Positions 7,696 through 16,593 of a stretch of DNA of 54,369 bases are shown piece after piece. The DNA comes from DATCMU01 sp036563245. Lineage in GTDB: Bacteria > Pseudomonadota > Alphaproteobacteria > Rhizobiales > Devosiaceae. Under the pieces are notes generated by a model. That model made no database searches. It was not told the origin of the DNA and was given only the letters and a program-made list of their open reading frames with translations. The translations under genes were made by a program, and so were the position numbers. The stretch is taken from assembly GCA_036563245.1 (NCBI GenBank), contig DATCMU010000020.1:1-54369 (forward strand), given 5' to 3'. Positions within the stretch are counted from its first letter, which is position 1. Every line of letters starts with the position of its first letter.

Positions 7696-8646
7696 TCAGG
7701 CGGCTCTCTTCGACGTTGCGCTGAAGAACGGCCGGACAGTCGCCGCCACAGCCTCTTCGAACGGCGTGCCGAAATCGTCGCCGAGGATCGCGGCGAGCCG
7801 TTCGTCGCGCAACCGCATCGGGTTCTCCCACAGGTAGCGCATCTTCATGATCTCGCGGATCAACGGATTGACCAGGCCGATCAGGCGCAACACCGCCAGG
7901 GGCGCCATGTTCGCCCTGAGCGGAACCGGCGCTGCCTTGCGGATCGCCTCGGTCATCTCGCCCGATGTCACCCAATGCCCGGCGAAGTGGAAGTTCTCGA
8001 ACCGCCCGAGTTTGCCGCGCACTTCGGCAATCCGGGCGAATGCCTGTCCGAAATCAGGCAGATAGGCCCAGGAATGCCCGATCGCCGGGGCCGCCATCAT
8101 CGCAAGTTTTCCCTTGGAGGCTTCGCGCAGCATCACATAATCGAACCAGTCGCCGGTATTGTTCGGGCCATAGAAATCGCCGGCGCGCAGGATGATCACC
8201 TGCAGATCACCGTCTTTCGCTGCATCCCGTAGCTGCTTTTCGACCCGCACGCGGATCGCGCCGCGGGGCGTTTCGGGATGCTGCGGCGCGTCGGGCGTCA
8301 CGTCGCGAAGCGAAGCGGCATAGTTGTAGATATTGCCCGGGAACAAAAGCGTGCGCCCCGCCCCCGACGCGGCCTCGATCACCCGGGCGGTCTGGGCCTC
8401 CATGCGGCCCTTGTCCCACTCGTGATAGGGCAGGTTGAGTGCGTTGACCACCACCTCGCTGTCGCCGATGGCGTGCTTGAGTTCCGGCACACTGTCGGCG
8501 TCGCCCTTGATGAACTCGACGCCCGCGATCGGCTTGCGGTTGGAACGGCCCATGCCGCGAACCGTCCAGCCCGCCGAAACGAAAGCCTTGGCCGCATGGT
8601 GGCCGATATGGCCGTTGATGCCGATGATTGTCACTGTCCTGGTCAT
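7696..8646 (-). CDS. NAD(P)-binding NmrA/SDR-like protein
   Basis: 316 residues from ATG 8646, which has AAGGAGATA in front. The N-terminus is a dinucleotide-binding Rossmann motif (GINGHIGHHAAKAF) of the atypical extended-SDR/NmrA type; a classical YxxxK catalytic pair is not obvious. Relatives act as NAD(P)H-dependent reductases or epimerases, or as redox sensors; the substrate is unknown. It is divergent from a LysR regulator, the usual arrangement of a regulator with its target, and an 18-bp palindrome lies between them. Confidence 0.8.
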   Translation of the reverse strand: MTRTVTIIGINGHIGHHAAKAFVSAGWTVRGMGRSNRKPIAGVEFIKGDADSVPELKHAIGDSEVVVNALNLPYHEWDKGRMEAQTARVIEAASGAGRTLLFPGNIYNYAASLRDVTPDAPQHPETPRGAIRVRVEKQLRDAAKDGDLQVIILRAGDFYGPNNTGDWFDYVMLREASKGKLAMMAAPAIGHSWAYLPDFGQAFARIAEVRGKLGRFENFHFAGHWVTSGEMTEAIRKAAPVPLRANMAPLAVLRLIGLVNPLIREIMKMRYLWENPMRLRDERLAAILGDDFGTPFEEAVAATVRPFFSATSKRAA

Positions 8647-8726
8647 GTCCGTATCTCCTTCAGCGTTGATACAGAAACACTCGGCCATTCACTCGAGTAT
8701 TGGAATTCACAGAAACTGCATGTAGA

Positions 8727-8744
8727 CTATTCAAAATTGAATAG
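8727..8744. promoter_or_regulatory. Palindromic operator candidate between the NmrA-like and LysR genes
   Basis: CTATTCAA and TTGAATAG form perfect 8-bp arms separated by AA. The site is 17 bases before the LysR start and ~80 bases before the reductase start, in a divergent promoter region. Position and symmetry fit LysR-type regulator binding. Confidence 0.6.
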
Positions 8745-8761
8745 GCAGGTGGTGTCCCGCC

Positions 8762-9652
8762 ATGACGCGAATGGAACCGGACTGGTCCTTGTGGCGCAGT
8801 TTCGCGGCGGTCGTGGAAAATGGATCGCTGTCGGGTGCGGCCCGCGCACTCAACATGTCGCAGCCCACATTGGGCCGCCATGTCGAGGCGCTGGAGCAGG
8901 CGCTCGACGTCAGGCTTTTCGAACGCACGCTTCAGGGTTTGCGACCCACAGATGGCGCGCTCAGGCTCTATGAACAGGTCACCATCGCCAACAAGGCGCT
9001 CGCCGAGGCGCTGATTCTTGCCGAGGGAAGCAGCGCCGAACTGGACGGCACCGTGCGCATCACCGCCTCGACGGTGACCGCGCACTACACGCTTCCCCCG
9101 CTTCTGCTCCAGTTGCGCCAGGAATTCCCCTCGATCCAGATCGAAATTGTCCCCACCGATTCCGCCGAGAACCTTCTCCTGCGCGAGGCCGACATCGCCG
9201 TGCGCATGTTCCGTCCGACCCAACTCGAGCTGATCGCCCGCAAGATCGGGGAAAGCGACATCGTGTGCTGCGCGCATGAGAGTTACGTGGCGAGGCGTGG
9301 AATCCCGGCCGACGAAACGGACCTTGCCAACCACGAGCTGGTCGGTTTCGACCGGTCCGAGCTGATCATTTCGGTGGCGCGGGCCCGCGGGTTCCCCCTC
9401 GCCCGCGACAATTTCTCCCTGCGCACCGACAGCCAAACCGCGATATGGGAACTGGTGAAGGCGGGCCTGGGCGTGGGTTTCGCCCAGCGGGTGATCGTCG
9501 AGGCAACCCCCGGCATGGTCCGTCTGCTGCCCGAGTTCAGCGTCCCCGCGCTGGAGATCTGGCTCACCACGCACCGCGAACTGTTCACCAGCCGGCGGAT
9601 TCGTGCCATCTATGACCGGCTGGCGGAATTGCTGACCGACTACTATGCCTGA
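8762..9652 (+). CDS. LysR-family transcriptional regulator
   Basis: 296 residues, the standard LTTR length. The N-terminal winged helix is clear: WSLWRSFAAVVENGSLSGAA, then a recognition helix in LNMSQPTLGRHVEALEQAL. The C-terminal half is the substrate-binding-like effector domain. It probably autoregulates and controls the divergent NmrA-like reductase through the palindrome at 8727-8744. The effector cannot be read from sequence. Confidence 0.93.
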   Translation: MTRMEPDWSLWRSFAAVVENGSLSGAARALNMSQPTLGRHVEALEQALDVRLFERTLQGLRPTDGALRLYEQVTIANKALAEALILAEGSSAELDGTVRITASTVTAHYTLPPLLLQLRQEFPSIQIEIVPTDSAENLLLREADIAVRMFRPTQLELIARKIGESDIVCCAHESYVARRGIPADETDLANHELVGFDRSELIISVARARGFPLARDNFSLRTDSQTAIWELVKAGLGVGFAQRVIVEATPGMVRLLPEFSVPALEIWLTTHRELFTSRRIRAIYDRLAELLTDYYA

Positions 9653-9688
9653 GCGCGCCGCTCCAACATCCTGACGGGCTTCTTCGAA

Positions 9689-9886
9689 ATGCACCTGGTC
9701 CTTTCAATACTCGTTTTCGTGGCGCTTGCCGCCGTGGTCTTCATTCTGGGCTGGGGCTTGGTGAACATGTTCCGGGGTGGGTCATCCAATCTCAGCCAGA
9801 AACTGATGCGTGCCCGGGTGATCGCCCAGTTCATCGCCATTATCCTGCTGATGGCGGTTGTCTTCCTGTTCGCACCCAAGGGCTGA
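9689..9886 (+). CDS. HIG1-like twin-transmembrane small protein
   Basis: 65 residues forming two membrane helices (about 3-24 and 42-60) joined by a short basic loop (SSNLSQKLMRARVIAQF). This matches the HIG1/HIGD domain found in alphaproteobacteria and mitochondria, where relatives associate with respiratory supercomplexes or cytochrome oxidase. It is followed 14 bases later by the cobalamin adenosyltransferase, a pairing also seen in other Hyphomicrobiales. Function in this organism is not known. Confidence 0.8.
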   Translation: MHLVLSILVFVALAAVVFILGWGLVNMFRGGSSNLSQKLMRARVIAQFIAIILLMAVVFLFAPKG

Positions 9887-9899
9887 AGGGACACAGGCG

Positions 9900-10490
9900 A
9901 TGATCAAGATAAACAAGATCTACACCCGCACCGGAGACAACGGCACAACGGGCCTCGTGCGTGGACCGCGCAGGGCGAAATACGACCTGCGGGTCGAGGC
10001 TTATGGCACCATCGACGAGGCCAATTCCTTCGTTGGCCTGGCGCGTCTTCACACCGGCGGGATGCCGCGGATCGACAGCATCCTCGCGCGGGTGCAGAAC
10101 GATCTCTTCGACGTGGGTTCGGATCTTGCCACGCCCGGACCGGACGACGACCCCGAACACCCCAGCCTTCGCGCCACACCGGCCCAGACCGAATGGCTGG
10201 AACGCCAGATCGATCAGCACAACGCCGATCTCGAACCCCTGCGCAGCTTCGTGCTTCCCGGCGGATCGGATCTCGCGGCCGCCCTGCACGTCGCCCGCAC
10301 CGTCACGAGACGGGCGGAGCGGATCACCGCCGAACTCATCCAGGCCGAACCCGAAACCAGCCGCGAACCCATGCGCTATCTCAACCGGCTTTCCGACCTG
10401 CTGTTCGTACTGGCCCGCGTCGCCAACGACAACGGGCGCGCCGACGTGGTCTGGACGCCAGGGCGATACGCCGAAAAAACGCCGGGCTAG
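9900..10490 (+). CDS. Cob(I)yrinic acid a,c-diamide adenosyltransferase (PduO type)
   Basis: 196 residues from ATG 9900 (GAAGGGA upstream). Family motifs are intact: TRTGDNGTTGL at the N-terminal ATP-binding loop, VARTVTRRAERI in the middle and MRYLNRLSDLLFVLAR near the C-terminus. The enzyme transfers adenosyl from ATP to Co(I) corrinoids to make coenzyme B12. It likely forms an operon with the HIG1-like gene. Its TAG stop codon lies inside a dispersed repeat that starts at 10488. Confidence 0.93.
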   Translation: MIKINKIYTRTGDNGTTGLVRGPRRAKYDLRVEAYGTIDEANSFVGLARLHTGGMPRIDSILARVQNDLFDVGSDLATPGPDDDPEHPSLRATPAQTEWLERQIDQHNADLEPLRSFVLPGGSDLAAALHVARTVTRRAERITAELIQAEPETSREPMRYLNRLSDLLFVLARVANDNGRADVVWTPGRYAEKTPG

Positions 10491-10596
10491 GGCATGTTCG
10501 GGAAAGGCGGATACCGGTCTTCCGGTTCGAACATGCGACCAGTCAAAGACCTGGGCCTAGCGTCTTGATTCCATCTGGACGTGACATGGTCTAGGG
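10488..10596. repeat. Dispersed structured intergenic repeat, copy 1
   Basis: About 109 bases starting at the TAG stop of the adenosyltransferase gene and ending with GGTCTAGGG. It contains a perfect 9-bp inverted repeat, GCATGTTCG (10492-10500) with CGAACATGC (10528-10536), then the conserved block GCGACCA and a following GACCTGG. Copies 2 and 3 share the same block order. It resembles the mosaic palindromic elements common in rhizobial genomes. Confidence 0.75.
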
Positions 10597-10653
10597 TTTG
10601 GCCCGGCTCCTGTCATCCTGAGGCGCGATACGGCGAGGAGGTGAACCGGCACC

Positions 10654-11334
10654 ATGTTCCTGCCGCTGCATGACCGAAACCCGATGCGCTTCATCCGCTT
10701 CGCCTACGTCACCTACGCGCTGATGGCGGTCAATATCGCCGTGTTTGGTCTGCAAATGGCCCTGCACGGCCCGGCGGGCGAGGCCCTGGCGAGTGCCCTT
10801 GGCATGGTGCCCGCGCTGGTATCGGGCGCAGCCCCGCCGCACGATGCGCCATTCCCCGACCAGCTCACCCTTGTCACTTATGCGTTCCTGCATGTCGACT
10901 GGCTGCACGTGCTCACCAACATGCTGTTCCTGTGGATTTTCGGCGACAATATCGAGGACGCGCTCGGCCACGTCAGGTTCATCGCCTTCTATCTCGCCTG
11001 CGCCGTGGCCGCCGCTCTTGCCCAGCTGCTCTCCGATCCGTCGTCGCCCGATGTGCTGATCGGCGCATCCGGAGCGGTCGCCGGGGTCATGGGCGCCTAC
11101 GTGCTGCTTTACCCCCACGCGCGCGTCTACGTGCTGGCGCGCATCGTCATACCGATTCCGCTCCCGGTGCCGGCGATGTGGATGCTGGGCCTGTGGATCG
11201 CCACCCAATTGCTCTACGCGCTGATCGGAAGCCCCGAGCCGATCGCGTGGTGGGCGCATCTGGGCGGGTTTGTCGCGGGCGTGCTTCTGGGCTGGCTGAT
11301 GCGCCGGCGGGGCGTGCCCCTGTTCGGCGGCTGA
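10654..11334 (+). CDS. Rhomboid-family intramembrane serine protease
   Basis: 226 residues with six hydrophobic segments. The catalytic Ser139 lies in GASGAVAGVMGAY and its partner H202 in WWAHLGGFVAGV. H85 and N89 in LHVLTNM complete the HxxxN oxyanion motif. This fits an active rhomboid that cleaves membrane-spanning substrates in the inner membrane. GGAGG precedes ATG 10654. It converges on tlpA with a 19-base gap and no visible terminator. Confidence 0.93.
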   Translation: MFLPLHDRNPMRFIRFAYVTYALMAVNIAVFGLQMALHGPAGEALASALGMVPALVSGAAPPHDAPFPDQLTLVTYAFLHVDWLHVLTNMLFLWIFGDNIEDALGHVRFIAFYLACAVAAALAQLLSDPSSPDVLIGASGAVAGVMGAYVLLYPHARVYVLARIVIPIPLPVPAMWMLGLWIATQLLYALIGSPEPIAWWAHLGGFVAGVLLGWLMRRRGVPLFGG

Positions 11335-11353
11335 CCGCGAAGCCGCCCGGCGA

Positions 11354-12022
11354 TCAGGCCTTGTTGAGCCCGATCAGGGTCTCGATCAGCTTGTGGCCGT
11401 CCGGGGTATCCCAGTCGGCCGGCCCTTCGAGCACACCGAGTTCGCAACCGTCTCCATCAAGCAGCAGGGACGTGGGCAGCCCAAGCGCCACCCCACTCGA
11501 CTTCAGCCGGTCGAAATCGGCGAATGTGGGGTCGGCGTAAAGGGGCAGGTTGTGCAGGTCCTCGTTCTGGAAGAACGCCTGTGCCTTCTCTATGCCGCTC
11601 GCACCCAGGTCGAGATTGATCGGAACCACCGCGAAGTTCTCGCCGCCATATTTGGCGTTGAGCGCATCGAGCGCCGGCATTTCCTTGCGACAGGGTTCGC
11701 ACCAGGTCGCCCAGAAATTGACCAGCAAGGTCTTTCCGCCAAAGTCCTTGAGGGTCATCGGGCGGCCGGTATCGTCCTGGAACGGGAGATCCGCATAGCC
11801 GCGCCCGTCCGCGGTCGCGCGCACCGCCGCCAGTTCCCCTTGCGCCGCCGCATCGATCGCCGCCTTCGCCTCGGCCTGGATCGGGCAACTCGAGGCTTCG
11901 CCCGAGCCGCCATTGCTAAGCCACACACCCCCCGCTATACCTAGCGCCGCCAGCGCAAGCACACCGCCTGCGACGGTTCTGGGATTGAGGTTCTTGAGCG
12001 CCTCTTTCAGGTTCTCGAACAT
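11354..12022 (-). CDS. tlpA: TlpA-family thiol:disulfide interchange protein
   Basis: 222 residues: a single N-terminal membrane anchor (~17-36), then a periplasmic thioredoxin fold with the redox motif WCEPC (C108 and C111). Two further cysteines, at 46 and in DGDGCELG, could form the structural disulfide known for TlpA. TlpA acts as a periplasmic reductant in cytochrome oxidase and cytochrome c maturation. It is divergent from argH with only 20 bases between the start codons, a neighbourhood conserved in Hyphomicrobiales. Confidence 0.9.
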   Translation of the reverse strand: MFENLKEALKNLNPRTVAGGVLALAALGIAGGVWLSNGGSGEASSCPIQAEAKAAIDAAAQGELAAVRATADGRGYADLPFQDDTGRPMTLKDFGGKTLLVNFWATWCEPCRKEMPALDALNAKYGGENFAVVPINLDLGASGIEKAQAFFQNEDLHNLPLYADPTFADFDRLKSSGVALGLPTSLLLDGDGCELGVLEGPADWDTPDGHKLIETLIGLNKA

Positions 12023-12042
12023 CCAGCCTCCAAGAGGTACCG

Positions 12043-13446
12043 ATGAGCAATCGCATGTGGGGCGGGCGCTTCGCTTCCGGGCCCGACGCCATCATGGAGG
12101 AGATCAATGCCTCCATCGGATTCGATCAACGGCTGTACCGGCAGGATATCGCCGGGTCAATCGCCCACGCCCGCATGCTGGCGGAGACGGGGATTTTGTC
12201 GCACGCCGACCGTGACGCAATAGTCGCGGGACTTGGCAAGGTGCAAGCCGAAATCGAGAGCGGCGCCTTCACGTTTTCGCGCGCCCTCGAAGACATTCAC
12301 ATGAATGTCGAGGCGCGCCTCAAGGAACTCATCGGCGAGCCGGCTGGCCGTCTGCATACCGCCCGCTCGCGTAACGACCAGGTGGCGACCGATTTCCGCC
12401 TCTATGTCCGCGACGGCATCGACATGCTGATGGGCCAGATCGCCGCCCTTCAGACAGCTCTGCTGGACCGCGCAGAGGCCGAGGCCGACACCGTCATGCC
12501 CGGCTTCACTCACCTTCAGAGCGCCCAGCCCGTGACATTCGGCCACCACATGATGGCCTATGTCGAAATGCTCGGGCGCGATTTCTCGCGTTTCGCCGAC
12601 GCCCGCGCCCGCCTCAATGAAAGCCCGCTCGGCTCCGCGGCGCTGGCCGGCACCTCGTTTCCCATCGACCGCGAGATGACCGCCAGGGCGCTCGGTTTCG
12701 ACCGCCCCACCGCCAACTCCCTCGACGCAGTGGCCGACCGCGACTTCGTGCTCGAAGCGCTCTCGGCGGCGACCTTGTGCGCCATGCACCTCAGCCGTTT
12801 TGCCGAGGAACTGGTCATCTGGTCGTCGGCGCAGTTCCGTTTCGTACAGCTTTCCGACAAGTTCTCCACCGGCTCCTCGATCATGCCGCAGAAGCGCAAT
12901 CCGGATGCCGCCGAACTCATCCGCGCCAAGATCGGCCGCATCATGGGCGCGCTCACATCGATGCTGGTGGTGATGAAGGGCCTGCCCCTCGCCTATTCCA
13001 AGGACATGCAGGAGGACAAGGAAGTGGCCTTCGACGCCCTCGATTCCCTGTCGCTGTCCCTCGCCGCAATGACGGGCATGGTAGGCGATCTGAAGGTCAA
13101 CCGCGACACCCTGCGCGCCGCCGCGAGCTCGGGCTTTTCCACCGCCACCGACCTGGCCGACTGGCTCGTGCGCGATCTCGGCATGCCGTTCCGCGACGCC
13201 CATCATGTGACCGGCCGCATCGTTGCGCTCGCCGAGGCCGCCGACAAGGGCCTCGAAGACCTGTCGCTGGCCGAGTTGCAGTCCGTCGAGCCGCGTATCG
13301 ACGAGCGCGTGCTGTCCGTTCTTGGCGTGGAGAATTCGGTCCGCAGCCGCACCAGCTATGGCGGCACATCGCCCGACAACGTCCGCGCCCAGGCCGCGCG
13401 CTGGCGGGCGAGGCTTGAAGGCAAGGCGCGGTCCGACAGGACTTGA
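12043..13446 (+). CDS. argH: Argininosuccinate lyase
   Basis: 467 residues, the full family length. It opens with MWGGRF, carries HTARSRNDQVATD, and has the fumarase/lyase signature GSSIMPQKRNPD at about residues 277-288. It catalyses the last step of arginine synthesis, argininosuccinate to arginine plus fumarate, in the cytoplasm. Closest context is tlpA (divergent) and a ChaC gene with lysA downstream. A long open frame on the opposite strand is a GC-codon shadow. Confidence 0.97.
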   Translation: MSNRMWGGRFASGPDAIMEEINASIGFDQRLYRQDIAGSIAHARMLAETGILSHADRDAIVAGLGKVQAEIESGAFTFSRALEDIHMNVEARLKELIGEPAGRLHTARSRNDQVATDFRLYVRDGIDMLMGQIAALQTALLDRAEAEADTVMPGFTHLQSAQPVTFGHHMMAYVEMLGRDFSRFADARARLNESPLGSAALAGTSFPIDREMTARALGFDRPTANSLDAVADRDFVLEALSAATLCAMHLSRFAEELVIWSSAQFRFVQLSDKFSTGSSIMPQKRNPDAAELIRAKIGRIMGALTSMLVVMKGLPLAYSKDMQEDKEVAFDALDSLSLSLAAMTGMVGDLKVNRDTLRAAASSGFSTATDLADWLVRDLGMPFRDAHHVTGRIVALAEAADKGLEDLSLAELQSVEPRIDERVLSVLGVENSVRSRTSYGGTSPDNVRAQAARWRARLEGKARSDRT

Positions 13447-13483
13447 GGTCGTCACAGCGTGCCGTGAGGCCGGGGAGCACCAG

Positions 13484-14197
13484 ATGGCATCCGCCAACCG
13501 CCCAATGCAGCTGTCCCAAAGGCATCTGGACTGGCTCCGGCTGGAAATTGCCGATCCGGGACCGCAATTGATCGATGGCTTTCGCACCGCGACCGACGCC
13601 GATTTCGCGGACAATGTCGAACGCATGTTGCGCACGATGCCGCCGGACGGTTTCTGGCTGTTCGGATACGGCTCGCTGATCTGGAAGCCGGAGACCGCCT
13701 TCACCGAAAAGCGCGTCGCGCTGGCCCGGGGTTGGCACCGCCGCTTCTGTCTGGGTTGGGATTACCGGTTTCGCGGCAACCGCGATGCGCCGGGCCTGAT
13801 GATGGCGCTCGATCGCGGGGGCCAGTGCCGCGGTGTGACCTACAGGCTTCCCCCGGACACGCTCGAAGAGGAACTGCACAAGCTGGTTCGGCGCGAGATT
13901 TCCATGGTACCGAGCGCTTTTCCCTGGCGATGGATCAAGGTTGCGACCGATGACGGCCCGCTCACGGCCCTGACTTTCGCCATGGATCGCAAGAGCCCGC
14001 GCTATATCGCCGGCCTGTCCGAAGACGAGATGGCGCATATGTTCGCCACCGCGCGCGGTTTTCGCGGCTCCATGGCGGAATACCTTCATTCCACGGTCGA
14101 AAAGCTCGAGGAAATGGGCATTCACGACCGCAATCTCTGGCGATTGCAGGCGCTCGCGGCCGAGCGCATCGACGCCGTCATGCAAACGGAGACCTAG
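13484..14197 (+). CDS. Gamma-glutamylcyclotransferase, ChaC type (long form)
   Basis: 237 residues from ATG 13484 (GGGGAG upstream). The substrate-binding motif is GYGSLIW at 61-67 and the likely catalytic Glu is E139 in VRREIS. ChaC enzymes cut glutathione to 5-oxoproline and Cys-Gly. A ~55-residue N-terminal extension with no known motif precedes the domain. The gene ends directly at the lysA GTG start, with no spacer, so it is probably co-transcribed with lysA. A second ChaC-like gene lies at 22173-22709. Confidence 0.88.
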   Translation: MASANRPMQLSQRHLDWLRLEIADPGPQLIDGFRTATDADFADNVERMLRTMPPDGFWLFGYGSLIWKPETAFTEKRVALARGWHRRFCLGWDYRFRGNRDAPGLMMALDRGGQCRGVTYRLPPDTLEEELHKLVRREISMVPSAFPWRWIKVATDDGPLTALTFAMDRKSPRYIAGLSEDEMAHMFATARGFRGSMAEYLHSTVEKLEEMGIHDRNLWRLQALAAERIDAVMQTET

Positions 14198-15463
14198 GTG
14201 CATCACTTCCAGTACCGCGAGGGCGTGCTGCACGCCGAAGAACACGACCTGAACGCGCTTGCGCAGCGGTTCGGCACCCCGTTCTACTGCTATTCCGCTG
14301 CAACGCTCAGGCGCCATGTGCGCGTGATGCGCGAAGCCTTCGAAGGCATCGACATGCTCCTTGCCTACGCGATGAAGGCCAATTCAAACCAGGCCGTGCT
14401 CACGCTGATGGCACAGGAAGGCGCCGGGGCCGACGTCGTTTCGCTGGGCGAACTCGAGCGCGCGGTGGCGGCAGGCATACCCCCCGAGCGGATCGTATTT
14501 TCCGGGGTCGCCAAGACCGAGGCCGAGATGCGCCGCGCGCTCGACCTGGGCATTCACTGCTTCAATGTCGAGAGCGAGCCCGAACTGGCGCGCCTCGACC
14601 GGGTCGCCGGTTCAATGGGCAGGGTGGCCCCGGTATCGGTGCGCATCAACCCCAATGTCGACGCCAGGACGCACCACAAGATCTCCACCGGCAAGTCGGA
14701 AAACAAGTTCGGCATCCCCTTTGCCCGGGCGCTGGAGGTCTACGCCGAAATCGCGTCGATGCCCCACCTCAAGGCGCGCGGCGTCGACATGCATATCGGC
14801 TCACAGATCACCGATCTCGAGCCGTTCGACAATGCTTTCGCGCTGCTGGCCGAACTCGTCGCCACGCTGCGCGGCGCGGGCCATGACATCGCGCATGTCG
14901 ATGTCGGCGGTGGCCTGGGCATCCCCTATCACAAGGACAATCAGGCGCCGCCTGATCCGCTTGCCTATGCCCGTATCGTGCGCAAGCGCGTTGAGGGCCT
15001 TGGCTGCAAGCTGGTCATCGAACCCGGGCGGCTGATCGCCGGCAATGCCGGCATCCTCGTCACGCGCGTCGAATACGTGAAGCAAGGCGCGGACCGCACC
15101 TTCATCATCGTCGATGCCGGCATGAATGACCTCATCCGGCCCACCCTCTACAATGCCCATCACGACATCCTTCCGGTGGCCGAGGCCGTTCCCGACGGGG
15201 AGACGGTGCGGGCCGATGTGGTCGGCCCGGTATGCGAAACCGGCGACTATATCGCGCTTGCCCGCGACATGCCGGCCGTTCGCGAGGGCGATCTCCTCGC
15301 CGTGATGACCGCTGGCGCCTATGGCGCGGTGATGTCCTCGACCTACAACACGCGGCCGCTTGTGGCCGAACTGCTGGTCGATGGCAGCCATGTGCATGCC
15401 ATCCGCCCTCGCCAGACCCTGGACGCGCTCATCGGTTTGGACAGCGTTCCTGACTGGCTGTGA
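14198..15463 (+). CDS. lysA: Diaminopimelate decarboxylase
   Basis: 421 residues, PLP-dependent fold III decarboxylase. The PLP lysine is K60 in AYAMKANSNQ. The glycine-rich phosphate loop (DVGGGLGIPY) and the C-terminal GPVCETGD motif are present. The enzyme makes L-lysine from meso-diaminopimelate. The GTG start at 14198 directly follows the ChaC stop. The gene ends 3 bases before the convergent lrgB stop. Confidence 0.96.
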   Translation: MHHFQYREGVLHAEEHDLNALAQRFGTPFYCYSAATLRRHVRVMREAFEGIDMLLAYAMKANSNQAVLTLMAQEGAGADVVSLGELERAVAAGIPPERIVFSGVAKTEAEMRRALDLGIHCFNVESEPELARLDRVAGSMGRVAPVSVRINPNVDARTHHKISTGKSENKFGIPFARALEVYAEIASMPHLKARGVDMHIGSQITDLEPFDNAFALLAELVATLRGAGHDIAHVDVGGGLGIPYHKDNQAPPDPLAYARIVRKRVEGLGCKLVIEPGRLIAGNAGILVTRVEYVKQGADRTFIIVDAGMNDLIRPTLYNAHHDILPVAEAVPDGETVRADVVGPVCETGDYIALARDMPAVREGDLLAVMTAGAYGAVMSSTYNTRPLVAELLVDGSHVHAIRPRQTLDALIGLDSVPDWL

Positions 15464-15466
15464 AAC

Positions 15467-16183
15467 TCACACCCACCAGCTGACCGCAAGCGGCACGAGG
15501 AAGGCCGTCAGCACCGCGTTGAGACCCATGGCGATGCCGGCAAAGGTGCCGGCCAGGGGATCGACCGAAAAGGCGCGCGCTGTGCCGATCCCGTGCGAAC
15601 TCAGGCCGACCGCGAACCCGCGCGCCGCATAGTCCCTGATCCTGAGGGCGTTCATCAGCGGGGTGACGATGAGCGCCCCGAGGATGCCCGTGAAGATGAC
15701 CAACACGGCGGTCAGCGAGGGCTGGCCGCCCAGTTGCTGGGAAATGCCCATGGCGACGCCCGCCGTTACCGATTTGGGTGCCATGGAGATCAGCACTTCT
15801 CTTGGCAATCCGAAGAACCGGCCGATAACGATGACCGACACGATCGCCATCACCGACCCCACGACCAGCGCCAGGATCAGGGGAAGGAGATTGCCGCGCA
15901 ACGAACGGCGATGACGAACGAGCGGCACCGCGATGGCCACCGTCGCCGGGCCAAGCAGGAAATGCACGAACTGGGCGCCTTCGAAATAGGTGCCATAGGG
16001 CGTGCGTGTAGCCCAGAGAACCATGCTCACCGCGATAATCGAAATCAGAACCGGGTTGGCCAGCGGGTGCCGCCCTGAAGCCCCCGCCAGCCGGTCGGCG
16101 GCCACCCAGGCACAAAGTGTTACCGTCAGCCAAAGAAGCGGCGTGGTGGACAGATAGACCCATAGCGCAAAGGGCTCATTCAT
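15467..16183 (-). CDS. lrgB: LrgB-family membrane protein
   Basis: 238 residues with about seven hydrophobic segments and the family signature PKSVTAGVAMGISQQLGG; SSHGIGTARAF lies near the C-terminus. LrgB/CidB proteins work with the holin-like LrgA/CidA. They have been linked to murein hydrolase control and, in plants and Bacillus, to glycolate or pyruvate transport. It overlaps the upstream lrgA stop by four bases. Confidence 0.9.
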   Translation of the reverse strand: MNEPFALWVYLSTTPLLWLTVTLCAWVAADRLAGASGRHPLANPVLISIIAVSMVLWATRTPYGTYFEGAQFVHFLLGPATVAIAVPLVRHRRSLRGNLLPLILALVVGSVMAIVSVIVIGRFFGLPREVLISMAPKSVTAGVAMGISQQLGGQPSLTAVLVIFTGILGALIVTPLMNALRIRDYAARGFAVGLSSHGIGTARAFSVDPLAGTFAGIAMGLNAVLTAFLVPLAVSWWV

Positions 16184-16551
16184 TGCCCACTGGCTCCAAG
16201 AAGGCGCTTCACGCCAAGGAACGTCGCAACTGTGGTCAGCATCGTGACCAGCGTGGTCAAGACGAGCGTGGCAACGATCGCCCAGCCATATTGGCCGACC
16301 AGATGCATCTGCTGCACGACCCCGACACCGGCCGGCACGAACAACAGCCCCAACATGGCGATGAGATGGCCCGAGGCCCCGACGACACCGAATTTCTCGA
16401 TATCGATACCCGGGCGCGCGGCCATGAGAAGAAGGCCCCCCGCCAGCAGGACGAGGCCGATGACCGGGCCGGGCACGGGCAGGTCAAGCCCACGCGCCAC
16501 CGCTTCGCCGGCCAATTGCGCAACCAGCAGGATCGAAAGCCCCTGAAGCAT
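16180..16551 (-). CDS. lrgA: LrgA/CidA-family holin-like protein
   Basis: 123 residues, four hydrophobic segments, with the family motif LPVPGPVIGLVLLAGG. It is the partner subunit of LrgB, and ATGA overlap couples the two genes. The overall role (autolysis modulation or small organic acid export) is known only from other bacteria. No LytS/LytR-like two-component genes are seen nearby. Confidence 0.88.
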   Translation of the reverse strand: MLQGLSILLVAQLAGEAVARGLDLPVPGPVIGLVLLAGGLLLMAARPGIDIEKFGVVGASGHLIAMLGLLFVPAGVGVVQQMHLVGQYGWAIVATLVLTTLVTMLTTVATFLGVKRLLGASGQ

Positions 16552-16593
16552 GGTCCTTTTCCTTTCGTGCGTCCGCCCGGAGTGGCCAATATC

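Noticed and set aside
12157..13704. A 515-residue open frame opposite argH
   Set aside because: Antisense to argH and to the ChaC start, with no family match and shadow-like composition.
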